Positions 34,628-43,624 are shown, counted from the stretch's first letter. The stretch is 51,437 nucleotides of DNA from Vulcanimicrobiota bacterium (GCA_003151115.1 PLWS01000001.1:1-51437), one strand, 5' to 3'. Notes: generated from the sequence alone by a model not told the origin. A program made the numbers and translations.

Positions 34628-35260
34628 ATGCAGCTCGGAGAGATCGCCGCAATCACGCGCTATCCGGTGAAAAGCCTGGCGGGCGTGGAGCTGCAATCGG
34701 TGGAGATCGCTCGAGACGGCATCCCGGGCGACCGCGAAGCCGCCTTCTTCGTAACGGCGGGCCACGCGCGCACCGGCAAGACCTATCGCGGAAAAGAAAA
34801 CAATCTGCTGCACCTGACGAGCGACGTGCGACGCGCGGAGCTTCTCGCGCGCGAGAAGAACGCCGAGGTCGAGCTTCGGCGAGGGGATCATTTCTTCGAT
34901 GCCGCGCCGATCTCGATCGTCTTCGATCGCTGGGTGGACGACGTTTCCCGCGGCGTAGGGCGCGAGCTCGACTTCAGGCGCTGGCGTCCCAACTTCTTCG
35001 CGAAAGCTGCCCCGGATTTTCAGTTCAAGGAAAACGATCTCTCGGACTGTGTCATTGAAGCCGGGACAGCCGTGCTGCACGTCCTACGGCCGATCCTGCG
35101 TTGCGCCGTGATTAGCTATGACGTTAACACCGGAGAGCCCGATCCCGAGGTGCTGCGCTATGTCGCCCAGGAGCGCGAAAATATTTTTGGGATCTACTGC
35201 GAGGTCGAGCTGGCGGGCGAAGTGCGCACGGGCGACGCTTTGCGTTTGCGCGCGCGCTGA
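34628..35260 (+). CDS. MOSC domain protein
   Basis: A 210-residue protein. The N-terminal MOSC beta-barrel part is present (IAAITRYPVKSLAGVELQSVEI, GIPGDREAAFFV), and the core has RRWRPNFF and LRCAVISYDVNTGEPDPEVLRYV. The Cys in LRCAV is at the usual position for molybdenum-cofactor sulfur or MOCO binding in mARC-like proteins. A redox or sulfur-carrier role with molybdenum cofactor is known for the family, but the substrate is unknown. The last 67 bp overlap the 3' end of the winged-helix regulator on the other strand. Confidence 0.85.
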   Translation: MQLGEIAAITRYPVKSLAGVELQSVEIARDGIPGDREAAFFVTAGHARTGKTYRGKENNLLHLTSDVRRAELLAREKNAEVELRRGDHFFDAAPISIVFDRWVDDVSRGVGRELDFRRWRPNFFAKAAPDFQFKENDLSDCVIEAGTAVLHVLRPILRCAVISYDVNTGEPDPEVLRYVAQERENIFGIYCEVELAGEVRTGDALRLRAR

Positions 35261-35559
35261 ACTTCGCGCACGACCGATTCGAGCGCGTCGATATAGTCGA
35301 GAAAGCGATCCCGTCCCGCCCTCGTGATGCGGACCAGGGTCTGCGGGCGTCCTTTTCCCGTAATCCGGCGAGTCTCCACGATGTCCATTTCGGCGAGCGC
35401 GTGCAAGTGGCGGTTCAAATTGCCGTCGGTCAGGTCGCACGCTTCCTGCAGCTGCGTAAAAGACACGCCCTCCGGATGCGCGATCAGCGCGCTGCAGATC
35501 GCCAAGCGTCCGCGTTCGTGAAAAACTCGATCGAGCGCGCTCAATGCAAACTGCGTCAT
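35194..35559 (-). CDS. Winged-helix transcriptional regulator (HTH_34/MarR-like)
   Basis: A 121-residue protein starting at ATG 35559 with GAAAGGAC upstream. The DNA-binding core is LDRVFHERGRLAICSALIAHPEGVSFTQLQEACDLTDGNLNRHLHALAEMDIVE, with a wing ITGKGRPQTLVRITRAGRDRF. The basic C-terminal tail (RARKRKASP) is encoded antisense to the MOSC gene. It overlaps the membrane protein gene by 4 bp; such regulator/membrane-protein pairs are common. An inverted repeat just upstream of the pair is the likely site of autoregulation. Confidence 0.88.
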   Translation of the reverse strand: MTQFALSALDRVFHERGRLAICSALIAHPEGVSFTQLQEACDLTDGNLNRHLHALAEMDIVETRRITGKGRPQTLVRITRAGRDRFLDYIDALESVVREVQRARKRKASPVRTSPASSTSQ

Positions 35560-36158
35560 GCCGTTGTCCTTTCGCGTATCACGATAATGCCGATCGCCGC
35601 CTGCCCGGCGCCGAATCCGAGTGCTAACACCCACGGCGCCAGCGCAGTCGCCGGCGGCGCGAACAGCAGTGCGGCGCCCGCGGCCAAAAATGCGACGCAG
35701 ATCGGAACGACCGCGCGCGGGAGCATCGTGCGCGAAGCGATCAGTCCGACGCCGTAGCATCCGAACCAAACGCCCGGAAGAAACGCGAAGAGATTCGCAC
35801 GTAAGAGGGCAAACGAAAGGGCCGCCCCGAGCAGCAGCGCAGGCAGGATCGCAAAGCCGACGGTCGCGGTCTGCCAGCGCTCGCGCGCAGTCGCATCGTT
35901 GACGTACCAGTGCGCGATCGCGCTGTAGTTGAGAACGACCGACGCCGCGCAGCAGGCAAACCAAATCGCAAAATACAGGCGGCCGTCGTGCGCCGACGTC
36001 ACCGCCGGAACAAGCAGCCACTGCACCACGCCGGCGGTCAAAGCGAATCCGCCCGAGACCAGCGCCGCCAGGCCGGAGTAGCCTTTGAACCGCTGCACGC
36101 CACTCAGCCGCTCGCGGACCTCCGCGATGTCGGCGAGGGCCCGTTCTAAATCGGTCAT
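35556..36158 (-). CDS. Six-helix membrane protein paired with the regulator
   Basis: A 200-residue protein: a short helical cytoplasmic N-terminus (MTDLERALADIAEVRERLSGVQRFKGYSG) and about six transmembrane helices in pairs. No catalytic motif is seen. It is co-transcribed with, and translated 4 bp into, the winged-helix regulator. Homologous pairs are often annotated simply as hypothetical membrane protein plus regulator; a sensory or transport link is inferred only from the pairing. Confidence 0.75.
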   Translation of the reverse strand: MTDLERALADIAEVRERLSGVQRFKGYSGLAALVSGGFALTAGVVQWLLVPAVTSAHDGRLYFAIWFACCAASVVLNYSAIAHWYVNDATARERWQTATVGFAILPALLLGAALSFALLRANLFAFLPGVWFGCYGVGLIASRTMLPRAVVPICVAFLAAGAALLFAPPATALAPWVLALGFGAGQAAIGIIVIRERTTA

Positions 36159-36164
36159 CTCTTA

Positions 36165-36179
36165 CTTTGTATCACAAAG
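36165..36179. promoter_or_regulatory. Candidate operator CTTTGT-ATC-ACAAAG
   Basis: A perfect 6-bp inverted repeat with a 3-nt centre, starting 6 bp upstream of the ATG at 36158 of the membrane protein/regulator operon. Its position at or just past the expected transcription start suits an autorepressor site for the winged-helix protein. Confidence 0.55.
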
Positions 36180-36271
36180 CCGCGCCTGACTCAACTGCCG
36201 CAGGCGTGGTGCCCAGGGCCGCCTAAGGCCTGCTTGTCTTCCTTGCTTTCCTCTCAAATAAGGAGCTACGT

Positions 36272-36667
36272 GTGAAAAATACGACGCCGAAAATCGACCG
36301 GGCGACTTTGCTGAAGGGCGGCGGGACCGCAGCATTGGCGGCGGTGCTCGCCGGCACCCTCGAAAGCCGTGCCGAAGCGTGCTGTTTTCCAATCGACCTG
36401 AGCTACGGCGACAGTCTGACGAGCATGACAAGAATGACCGAAAATACGAGTGTCCGGAGGAGGACCGGCGCGACGGAATTCACCGCGGTTAGGATTTGGG
36501 CGCCGAAGCCCGGGGGCGGCGGGACGCCTCAGCCCACGGCGCCGTGGACGTTGCTTTTTACCGCTTCCAACGCCGAGGTGAACGGCAATGATGAGAATGG
36601 GAATAAACATGGGAACAACGGCAAACCCAAGTCCTTAGGCGGTGAAATTTGGGTGTACGTTAAGTAA
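36272..36667 (+). CDS. Small exported protein of unknown function
   Basis: A 131-residue protein starting at GTG 36272, with AGGAG 6 nt upstream. The N-terminus (DRATLLKGGGTAALAAVLAGTLESRAEA) looks like a signal peptide with a possible cleavage after AEA, followed directly by two cysteines (CCFP). The mature part has a Met/Thr/Arg-rich stretch (SMTRMTENTSVRRR), then Gly/Pro-rich, then Asn/Gly/Lys-rich sequence (NGNDENGNKHGNNGKPK) and a beta-like end (GGEIWVYVK). No family is recognised. Its stop lies within the 3' end of the convergent cyclase gene (8-bp overlap). Confidence 0.65.
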   Translation: MKNTTPKIDRATLLKGGGTAALAAVLAGTLESRAEACCFPIDLSYGDSLTSMTRMTENTSVRRRTGATEFTAVRIWAPKPGGGGTPQPTAPWTLLFTASNAEVNGNDENGNKHGNNGKPKSLGGEIWVYVK

Positions 36668-39359
36668 CCGTCACTTTTGAGCGGCGGCTCAAACGAGGAA
36701 GCAACGCTTGGGCCGCCGCTTTCCAATTCGCCGTGAGTTCCGCCCGTTCGTCGATAGCATCGCCGAAACGCGAGCGTAATTTTGATTCCGCCTCATCGTG
36801 GCCTAGAGACGTTTTCTCGTTCAGTGAATACATCCGCCGGATTGACGACGCCAGCGTAAATGCATCTTTCGCAGCGTCGGCATCTTGACTGTGAAGCAAT
36901 ACTACTGCGCACGATTCCAAACTGCTCACGACGAGGTTGGGCGCGTCGACTCTTATCGCCGTATCGAGACTTTCGGCCGCAAGCTCGCCCGCTTCGTCCG
37001 CGCGCCCACGGTACACCGAATTGACGGCCAATGCGGCCAAAATGTCCGCCTCGCCGAACTCGTTCTTTAGTTCTCGCTTTACCGCCAAGGCTTGATCGAA
37101 CAATTCGGCCGCGCGATCGAATTGGCCGCGTTTGAAGGCGAGCGTCCCGTGCAGTGCGGTAACCGTTGCAGCAACATCGGGATCGCCGAGAACTCCTGCC
37201 GCCGTCACGCATTCCGTTAGCAGCTGCGCGGCCGCATCGAGTTCTCCGTGCTGAAGCTTGATAGCGGCGCAGTTCGCGCTTGACGCCACGAAAGCGCGCT
37301 CTTGGCCGGATTGCTTGCAGCGCGCGGCGATATCGCAATAGAGCCGCTCGGCACCGGCAGAATTTCCCCGGCGGCTCTCGTTGACCGCCAGCGTATGCAA
37401 GGCCCCGAGCACGCCGGCCCCCTCGTCCTTCTGATGGTAAGCCAGGAGAGCGCGCTTCGCGAGCGAGTCAGCCTCGTCATAGGCGCCTTCGATACTGGCG
37501 AAAGTGGCCGCGTGCCGCAAAATGTTCGGAGGCGCAGCATCGCCGGCGTGCACATCCAGGAAACGCTTAAGCCATGTGCGCCCTTCTTTGACCGTACGCC
37601 GTATGTACCAGTAACGAAATATGCCCAAAAGCATCTGCCCGAGACGTGCGTGCTTGTTTTCGAAACCAAACTCAAGGGCTGCACGAATGTTTGCAACGTC
37701 GGAGTCCACGGCGGTAAGCCACGATGCGAGCTCATCATGCGCAAGCGTGGCAGCACCTCGCTCGGCCAGCGCGCAGAATACTTCAAAATGCGCAAGGCGG
37801 GACCGTTTCAAAAGCTCAGCATCGGTCCGTTCGCACGCGTATTCACGGATGACGTCCAGGATACGATAGCGGTTTTCTGGTGCGCCGAAGGCGACGGCCA
37901 AAAACGATTTATCGACGAGTGTTTCCAAAACATCAAGCGCTTCCGATTCGCCCGCTGCGGAAGCTATCGCCTCGCACGACGGTAACGTAAATCCACCGAC
38001 AAAGATCGAAAGGCCGCCTAATAGCGACCGCTCGCGCGCCGATAGCAGCTCGTAGCTCCAGGCAATGGTTTCGCGCAACGTGTTGTGGCGGCCGTCGTCG
38101 ACGTTGGAAGAGCGCAAGAATGCCAGCTGCGATCCGAGACGCGCGCGTATATCGCGTAGCGATAATGTCGATAGCCTGGCGGCCGACAGTTCGATCGCCA
38201 GCGGGATGCCCTGAACGGCATTCGCGATAGCAGTAAGATCCTCAGAATCACCGGCCGGATTGAAATCATGAACGGCAGACTGGGCGCGCTCGATAAACAG
38301 ACGCGCCGCCGCTTCGTCGCTCACAGGCCCCAGCCGGAAGATCTGCTCGCCGCGAACGTGCAGTGATTCCCGGCTCGTCGCCACGATTCGCACGCCTTTT
38401 GCGTTGTCGAGAATGGTTTTTGCGACAGAGCCGATCGCCGGCATCAGGTGTTCAGCGTTGTCGAGCACAATCAGCAAGCGCTTGAGTGCGAGATCGCGCA
38501 GCAGCGTTATCTCGATCGGTTCCCCGGCTGCCTCTCCGACGCCAATAGCGGCCGCGATTGTTTGGACTGCGAGCGCAGAATCGGAAACCTGCGCAAGGCG
38601 CACGAGCCAGACGCCGTCTTCAAATTCGTCCAGCAATTCCGCGCTCAGTTGAATCGCCAGCCGAGTTTTTCCGATTCCGCCCGGTCCACATAGCGTGACG
38701 AGCCGTTTTTGTGCAACCAGGGCGCGCAACTCTTGCAGCTCGCCATCGCGGCCGACAAAACTCGAAAGCTCGATCGGGAGATTGTTCGGCCGGAAATCGA
38801 GCGTGCGCGGCGGCGGAAAGTCCCGCTGCAGTTCCGGAGCGCAGAGTTGAAAGATCGTTTCGGGTTCGGCCAGATCGCGCAGGCGATGGGTGCCGAGATT
38901 TTTGCAGTCGATTCCGGGCGGCAGCTCGCTGCTCACCAATGCGGCTGTCGCCGTTGACAGCAGTATTTGCCCGCCGTACCCGCACGCCATCAGACGCGCG
39001 GCACGGTTGAGCGCCGGCCCGAAATAGTCGTCATCGGCGGCAAGCGCATTGCCCGTGTGAAGTCCGATGCGAACGCGCAAGTCTCCGACCGCTCGATCCC
39101 ACGCCTGGCTTGCAAGCTTCCGTTGTACTTCGACGGCAGCTTCGGCTGCGCGAGCCGGCACTGGAAAGACACAACAAAATCCATCGCCCAACCGCTTAAA
39201 GACGCTACCGCCATGCGCTTGCAGCGTTTCGGAGACGATCGTATCGTGCGTTGCGAGCGCCTGCGCCATGGCGTCGGGCGCGCGATCCCAGCGAGCCGTG
39301 CTGCCTTCTATATCCGTGAAAACAAAAGTCAGCACGCCGGTCTGAGGCAGCGGGTGCAT
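36660..39359 (-). CDS. Class III nucleotide cyclase - STAND ATPase - TPR protein
   Basis: An 899-residue protein in three parts. Residues 1-170 form a class III cyclase with Asp16 (FTDIEGST) and Asp59 (GDGF) as metal residues, Lys55, Asn118 and Arg122 (DYFGPALNRAARL), so a complete active site is likely. Residues 190-500 form an NB-ARC/STAND NTPase with P-loop GPGGIGKT (Lys231) and Walker B LLIVLDNAEHL. The remainder is TPR-like helical repeats. There is no DNA-binding domain. Such proteins probably make cyclic nucleotide in response to a ligand bound by the TPR end. It begins 16 bp after recR with GGAAAG before the ATG, so it is likely co-transcribed with dnaX-ybaB-recR. Confidence 0.92.
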   Translation of the reverse strand: MHPLPQTGVLTFVFTDIEGSTARWDRAPDAMAQALATHDTIVSETLQAHGGSVFKRLGDGFCCVFPVPARAAEAAVEVQRKLASQAWDRAVGDLRVRIGLHTGNALAADDDYFGPALNRAARLMACGYGGQILLSTATAALVSSELPPGIDCKNLGTHRLRDLAEPETIFQLCAPELQRDFPPPRTLDFRPNNLPIELSSFVGRDGELQELRALVAQKRLVTLCGPGGIGKTRLAIQLSAELLDEFEDGVWLVRLAQVSDSALAVQTIAAAIGVGEAAGEPIEITLLRDLALKRLLIVLDNAEHLMPAIGSVAKTILDNAKGVRIVATSRESLHVRGEQIFRLGPVSDEAAARLFIERAQSAVHDFNPAGDSEDLTAIANAVQGIPLAIELSAARLSTLSLRDIRARLGSQLAFLRSSNVDDGRHNTLRETIAWSYELLSARERSLLGGLSIFVGGFTLPSCEAIASAAGESEALDVLETLVDKSFLAVAFGAPENRYRILDVIREYACERTDAELLKRSRLAHFEVFCALAERGAATLAHDELASWLTAVDSDVANIRAALEFGFENKHARLGQMLLGIFRYWYIRRTVKEGRTWLKRFLDVHAGDAAPPNILRHAATFASIEGAYDEADSLAKRALLAYHQKDEGAGVLGALHTLAVNESRRGNSAGAERLYCDIAARCKQSGQERAFVASSANCAAIKLQHGELDAAAQLLTECVTAAGVLGDPDVAATVTALHGTLAFKRGQFDRAAELFDQALAVKRELKNEFGEADILAALAVNSVYRGRADEAGELAAESLDTAIRVDAPNLVVSSLESCAVVLLHSQDADAAKDAFTLASSIRRMYSLNEKTSLGHDEAESKLRSRFGDAIDERAELTANWKAAAQALLPRLSRRSKVTVT

Positions 39360-39375
39360 ATCTTAGACTTTCCGG

Positions 39376-39984
39376 CTAGAGCGTGCGGCGGCCTTCGATA
39401 GCTTTCGCCAGCGTTACCTCGTCGGCGTAATCCAAATCGCCGCCGATTGGCAAACCGTATGCGAGCCGCGTCACCGCGGATGCGAGCGGCGTCAACAGCC
39501 GCGAAAGGTAGACCGCCGTTGCCTCTCCCTCGGCATTCGGATTGGTCGCCAAGATAATCTCGTGCGGATTTTCCCTACCGACGCGATCGACCAGTTCTTT
39601 GACGCGCAGCTGCGCCGGACCGATGCCGTCCATCGGCGAGATCAGTCCGCCAAGCACGTGATAGCGGCCCTTGTATGCACCCGTGCGTTCGAGCGCAAAG
39701 ATATCCTTGGCTTCGGCGACGACGCAAATTATCGTGGCGTCGCGGCGCTCGTCGGTGCAGATCGGACACGGATCCTCTTCGGTGATCGAAAAACAATTGG
39801 AACAGAGGCGCACGCGATCTTTGACCGCAAGGATCGCTTCGGCCAGCGACTGCGCTTCGTTGCGCGGACGGTTGAGCAGATAGAAGACGAGGCGCGCGGC
39901 CGTTTTCGGACCGATCGTCGGCAGCTTGCTGAGTTCGTTGATGAGCGCTTGGACCGGGCCCGCGATCGAGCCGGAGCTTGGCAC
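39376..39984 (-). CDS. recR: Recombination protein RecR
   Basis: A 202-residue protein. The N-terminal HhH region is LINELSKLPTIGPKTAARLVFYLL. The Zn finger is CSNCFSITEEDPCPIC. The Toprim domain is ICVVAEAKDIFALERTGAYKGRYHVLGGLISPMDGIGP, and the C-terminus has ATNPNAEGEATAVYL. RecR loads with RecO and RecF onto gapped DNA to help RecA. Start GTG 39984 is placed directly after the ybaB stop (TAAGTG). The dnaX-ybaB-recR order is widely conserved. Confidence 0.96.
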   Translation of the reverse strand: MPSSGSIAGPVQALINELSKLPTIGPKTAARLVFYLLNRPRNEAQSLAEAILAVKDRVRLCSNCFSITEEDPCPICTDERRDATIICVVAEAKDIFALERTGAYKGRYHVLGGLISPMDGIGPAQLRVKELVDRVGRENPHEIILATNPNAEGEATAVYLSRLLTPLASAVTRLAYGLPIGGDLDYADEVTLAKAIEGRRTL

Positions 39985-40293
39985 TTACGAGAGGCCGGGA
40001 ATGCGCAAGCCGCCCGTGACCTGGCCCATGCGCGACTGCGTCGCCTCATCGGCTTTTTTCAACGCGTCGTTACAGGCCACGACGATCAGATCTTCGAGTG
40101 TCTCGACGTCGGCCGGATCGATTGCCTCGGGCGCGATCTCCACCGACTTGACGCGATGATCGCAGGTCATGTCCACGCGCACGGTTTCACCGGCGGCGGT
40201 GCCGGTGACGATCGTGTTCGCGAGCTCTTCTTGAGCTTTGGTCATCTCTTGCTGCATCTTGCGCATCTGCGCCATGATGTTGGCCTGGTTCAT
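39985..40293 (-). CDS. YbaB/EbfC nucleoid-associated protein
   Basis: A 102-residue protein with the family N-terminus MAQMRKMQQEMTKAQEELANTIVTGTAAGETVRV and core DHRVKSVEIAPEAIDPADVETLEDLIVVACNDALKKA. It binds DNA as a dimer and is nearly always between dnaX and recR, as here, with one base to dnaX and none to recR. The genomic position supports the call more strongly than any motif. Confidence 0.95.
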   Translation of the reverse strand: MNQANIMAQMRKMQQEMTKAQEELANTIVTGTAAGETVRVDMTCDHRVKSVEIAPEAIDPADVETLEDLIVVACNDALKKADEATQSRMGQVTGGLRIPGLS

Positions 40294-40294
40294 C

Positions 40295-41848
40295 TCACGT
40301 CATCCGTTCGTTGATGTAGGAAAGCAGTGCGTCCGGATCCTCCGGCGGCGCGGCGACGGCATTTTTTGCCGACGCTTCAACTTTGAAGCGAGCGCGCAAG
40401 GGCGTGCCCAAGACTTCCGCGATCGCGTCTTCGATCATCTTCGCATTATCTTTGAGGGTCTCGGCGAGAACCGCGTTGGGAAGTTTGATCACCAGCGCGT
40501 TCCCTTCGATCGCTTCGGGAACGGCGCGCGAAAGCTGCGTACGCAGCGATTGGCGCTCGCCTTCGACGCGCGTGCGGATCGATTGCCACGCCGAACGAAC
40601 CTTCTGAATCGTCACCGGCCCGTTGGTCGCGACGGGTTCGACGGCGGCTTGGGCGCGTGGCGGCGGAGCTTCGGCTTTTGCCGGCGCCGCTTTCGCCGGC
40701 GCAGCAGGTGGTGGCGGCGCGCCCTGTTCGAGCACGCTGACGCGCGCGGCGATTGCGTCGAGCGTCGGATCTTCGGCGGCCAGCGTAAAACGCAGGAGTG
40801 TGGTTTCCAATTCGAGCCGCGGATTGCCGCTCGAACGAACCGTAGACAGCGCTTCGGCCAAGAGCCGCAGCGCGCGGACGATCTGCGCCTGCGTGAGTTC
40901 TTTGCTTCTGCCCACGGCAGCTTGCGCGTCGGCCGGCGCGAGGTCGCGCGCGAGCAGCTCCGGATCGATTCGCGCGACCAAGAGGTTGCGGAACTCGGCG
41001 ATCATGCCGCGGATCAGCACTTGCATATCGGTTCCGGCATCGCTCGCCTCGTCGATCGTCTTCAGCACGCCGGCCGGATCGCGAGCGATGGCGCGATCGA
41101 GCAGCCCACGCGCGTACGTTCGCCCGCTCGCGCCAAATGCCAACTCGACGGTGGCCGCGTCGATCTTCCCGTCAGCAAATGCGGCCGCTTGTTCGAGCAT
41201 CGTGAGCGCGTCGCGCAGCCCGCCGTCGGCACGATAGGCGATTGCGGAAAGCGCCGAATCGTCGATCGCGATTTTTTCGGCCGCGGCTATTTCCCGCATG
41301 CGTTCGATCATGACCGGAATGGCGATGCGCCTGAACGCATAGCGCTGACAGCGCGAAAGAATCGTCAGCGGAAGTTTCTCAGGTTCGGTCGTGGCGAGAA
41401 TAAAGACTGCGTGCGGCGGCGGCTCTTCGAGCGTTTTTAGAAACGCGTTGGCGCCCTCTTTCGTGAGCATGTGCGCCTCGTCGATGATGTAGACTTTCAT
41501 GCGCATCGACGACGGTGCGAATTTCACCGCATCGCGCAGTGCGCGAATCTCATCGATTCCGCGATTGCTGGCCGCGTCGATCTCGAGCACGTCGAGCGCC
41601 GTACCCGAAAGCATGGCCACACAATTTTCGCACGTGTTGTCCGGCGTGGGTGTCGGCCCGTTGACGCAGTCGATACAGCGCGCCAAGATTTTCGCGGCCG
41701 ACGTTTTCCCCGAACCGCGCGGCCCCGAGAAGAGGTAGGCGTGAGCCAGCTTACCGCTGGAGATCGCGCTGGTGAGCGTCCGGACGACGGCTTCTTGGCC
41801 GACCAAATCGGCGAAACTCTTCGGCCGCCAGTCGCGATACAGGGACAC
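40295..41848 (-). CDS. dnaX: DNA polymerase III subunit gamma/tau
   Basis: A 517-residue protein from GTG 41848 (MSLYRDWRPKSFADLVGQEAVVRTL). Walker A is GPRGSGKTSAAK; the Zn-binding cysteines are CIDCVNGPTPTPDNTCENC; Walker B is VYIIDEAHML; sensor 1 is LATTEPEKLPLTILSRCQRY; sensor 2 is GGLRDALTMLEQA. Domain III and a Pro/Ala linker follow, with a shorter C-terminal domain to residue 517. It is the clamp-loader motor of the replicase. Both gamma and tau might be made, but no clear slippery site was identified. Confidence 0.96.
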   Translation of the reverse strand: MSLYRDWRPKSFADLVGQEAVVRTLTSAISSGKLAHAYLFSGPRGSGKTSAAKILARCIDCVNGPTPTPDNTCENCVAMLSGTALDVLEIDAASNRGIDEIRALRDAVKFAPSSMRMKVYIIDEAHMLTKEGANAFLKTLEEPPPHAVFILATTEPEKLPLTILSRCQRYAFRRIAIPVMIERMREIAAAEKIAIDDSALSAIAYRADGGLRDALTMLEQAAAFADGKIDAATVELAFGASGRTYARGLLDRAIARDPAGVLKTIDEASDAGTDMQVLIRGMIAEFRNLLVARIDPELLARDLAPADAQAAVGRSKELTQAQIVRALRLLAEALSTVRSSGNPRLELETTLLRFTLAAEDPTLDAIAARVSVLEQGAPPPPAAPAKAAPAKAEAPPPRAQAAVEPVATNGPVTIQKVRSAWQSIRTRVEGERQSLRTQLSRAVPEAIEGNALVIKLPNAVLAETLKDNAKMIEDAIAEVLGTPLRARFKVEASAKNAVAAPPEDPDALLSYINERMT

Positions 41849-41973
41849 CCCCGATAGTACTTTTCGGCGTTTCGGCGCGCCTGCCGCGGGGTATATTCCT
41901 TACGCTTGGCGCTTCTTTTCATTTAACAAAGGGGCGGAATCGCACGTCCGGACGGCGTGCAGCGGAGAGGGAA

Positions 41974-43617
41974 ATGATCGACCTGCGGGCCGAGCTTCGT
42001 GAGAAGTTCGGCTTCGAAGAATTTCAATCGGGCCAGGAAGAGGTCATAAACCGGATTATGTCCGGCGAAGATACGCTGGCGATTTTGGCTACCGGCGCGG
42101 GCAAGAGCCTGACCTATCAGCTGCCTGCTCTCCTGCTCGAAGGAACCACGGTCGTCGTCAGTCCGCTAATCGCCTTGATGAAAGACCAGCTCGACATGCT
42201 GCGCGAGCTCGGAGTAACCCAAGTGGTCGCCCTCAACTCGACGCTCTCGGAGGACCAAGAAGCTGCCGCGCTCGCGCGCGTGCGCAGCAAGGGCGTGAAA
42301 ATCGTTTTCGTCACCCCAGAAAAACTCGAGGACGAGAGTTTTCTGCGGCTGCTCGGCGAGATTTCGGTTCCGCTCTTCGTCGTCGACGAGGCGCACTGCA
42401 TCAGCCAGTGGGGCCACGACTTCCGCCCGGCATACCTCGCGCTGGGCGGCGTGATCCAGCGCCTCGGCCATCCGACCGTGCTGGCGCTTACGGCAACCGC
42501 GACGCCCGCCGTGCGCGAAGATATCTTGCACCAGCTCGGAATTCCGGCGGTCAAACCGATCGTTCGCGGATTCGACCGCCCGAATCTGATCTACGACGTG
42601 CGGCGCGCCGAAAAAGAATCCGACAAACTCAAGATCTTGCGCCGGCTCTTTCTCAACGACGAGCTGGAAGGCACCGGCATCATCTACACCGCGACGATCA
42701 AGAACGCGCTGGAGGTGCAAGAGTACTTGCAGGACGAGCTCGACATTCCGGCCGCCGTCTATCATTCGAAGCTGCAAAAGCACGACCGCACGTCGGTGCA
42801 CGAACTGTTCATGAACGAACATATACGCGCGGTCGTCGCTACCAATGCGTTCGGCCTGGGAATCGACAAGCCCAATATCCGCTTCGTGGTGCATTACGAT
42901 CTGCCGGGATCGGTGGAAGCCTACACGCAGGAGGCGGGCCGAGCAGGGCGCGACGGACTGCCTTCGCGATGCATACTGATCTACCGGATGAGCGACACGC
43001 GCGTGCAGAACTACTTCCTGACCGGCAAGTATCCGGACATCGAGGAAGTGCAGAAAGTTTTCGGAACGCTGCAAATCTTCGCCGGTCAGTCGGGTGGGGT
43101 CTCGATGACCGATCTGCGCAAGATCCTGCAACTGCCGCTCACGAAGCTCAAAGTGATCCTGGCCATTCTCAAAAAGGGCGGCTTCATCGAAACGCCGAGC
43201 CGCTCGAAGTACGCGCTGACTGAAGCGGCACGCAACAACGAAGTGATGCTCCTGAATCTGGCCAGCTACGAAACCAAAAAGTCCTACGATCAAAGCAAAC
43301 TGGCGATGATGCTGCAATACGCCGAGACGACGTCGTGCCGCCGCCGCTTCATTCTGAACTACTTCGGCGAGGGTTTCGACCGCACGAATTGCGGCGCGTG
43401 CGACAACTGCCGTCGCCCGCGCATTGCCGTGCGCAACGGCAAGCCTGCGGCGGGCGAATCCGGCTACCGCATCGCCGATATCGTTCATCATCCCAAGTTT
43501 GGACAGGGCACGGTCGAGCGCGCCGACAAAGACTTGGTAACCGTGCTCTTCCCAAGTGTGGGCTATAAAACGCTGCTCGCCACCGCTGTGAGCCGCGAAG
43601 TAGCCAAAATCGCGTAA
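41974..43617 (+). CDS. recQ: ATP-dependent DNA helicase RecQ
   Basis: A 547-residue protein with GGAGAGG before the ATG. Helicase motifs: ATGAGKSLTYQLP (Walker A), VVDEAHCISQWGHDFRP (motif II), ALTATATP, ATNAFGLGIDKPNIRFV and QEAGRAGRDG. The Zn-binding subdomain is CRRRFILNYFGEGFDRTNCGACDNC. The RQC winged helix is reduced and there is no HRDC domain; instead the C-terminus (YRIADIVHHPKFGQGTVERADKD) resembles the C-terminal module of UvrD/PcrA helicases. It unwinds 3'-5' structured DNA for repair. It is divergent from dnaX across 125 bp. Confidence 0.95.
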   Translation: MIDLRAELREKFGFEEFQSGQEEVINRIMSGEDTLAILATGAGKSLTYQLPALLLEGTTVVVSPLIALMKDQLDMLRELGVTQVVALNSTLSEDQEAAALARVRSKGVKIVFVTPEKLEDESFLRLLGEISVPLFVVDEAHCISQWGHDFRPAYLALGGVIQRLGHPTVLALTATATPAVREDILHQLGIPAVKPIVRGFDRPNLIYDVRRAEKESDKLKILRRLFLNDELEGTGIIYTATIKNALEVQEYLQDELDIPAAVYHSKLQKHDRTSVHELFMNEHIRAVVATNAFGLGIDKPNIRFVVHYDLPGSVEAYTQEAGRAGRDGLPSRCILIYRMSDTRVQNYFLTGKYPDIEEVQKVFGTLQIFAGQSGGVSMTDLRKILQLPLTKLKVILAILKKGGFIETPSRSKYALTEAARNNEVMLLNLASYETKKSYDQSKLAMMLQYAETTSCRRRFILNYFGEGFDRTNCGACDNCRRPRIAVRNGKPAAGESGYRIADIVHHPKFGQGTVERADKDLVTVLFPSVGYKTLLATAVSREVAKIA

Positions 43618-43624
43618 GCGAGAG

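Noticed and set aside
41849-41973. Possible SRP RNA gene beside dnaX
   Set aside because: The 125-bp gap lacks a GGAA-type tetraloop domain or a long helical pairing; it looks like a plain divergent promoter region.
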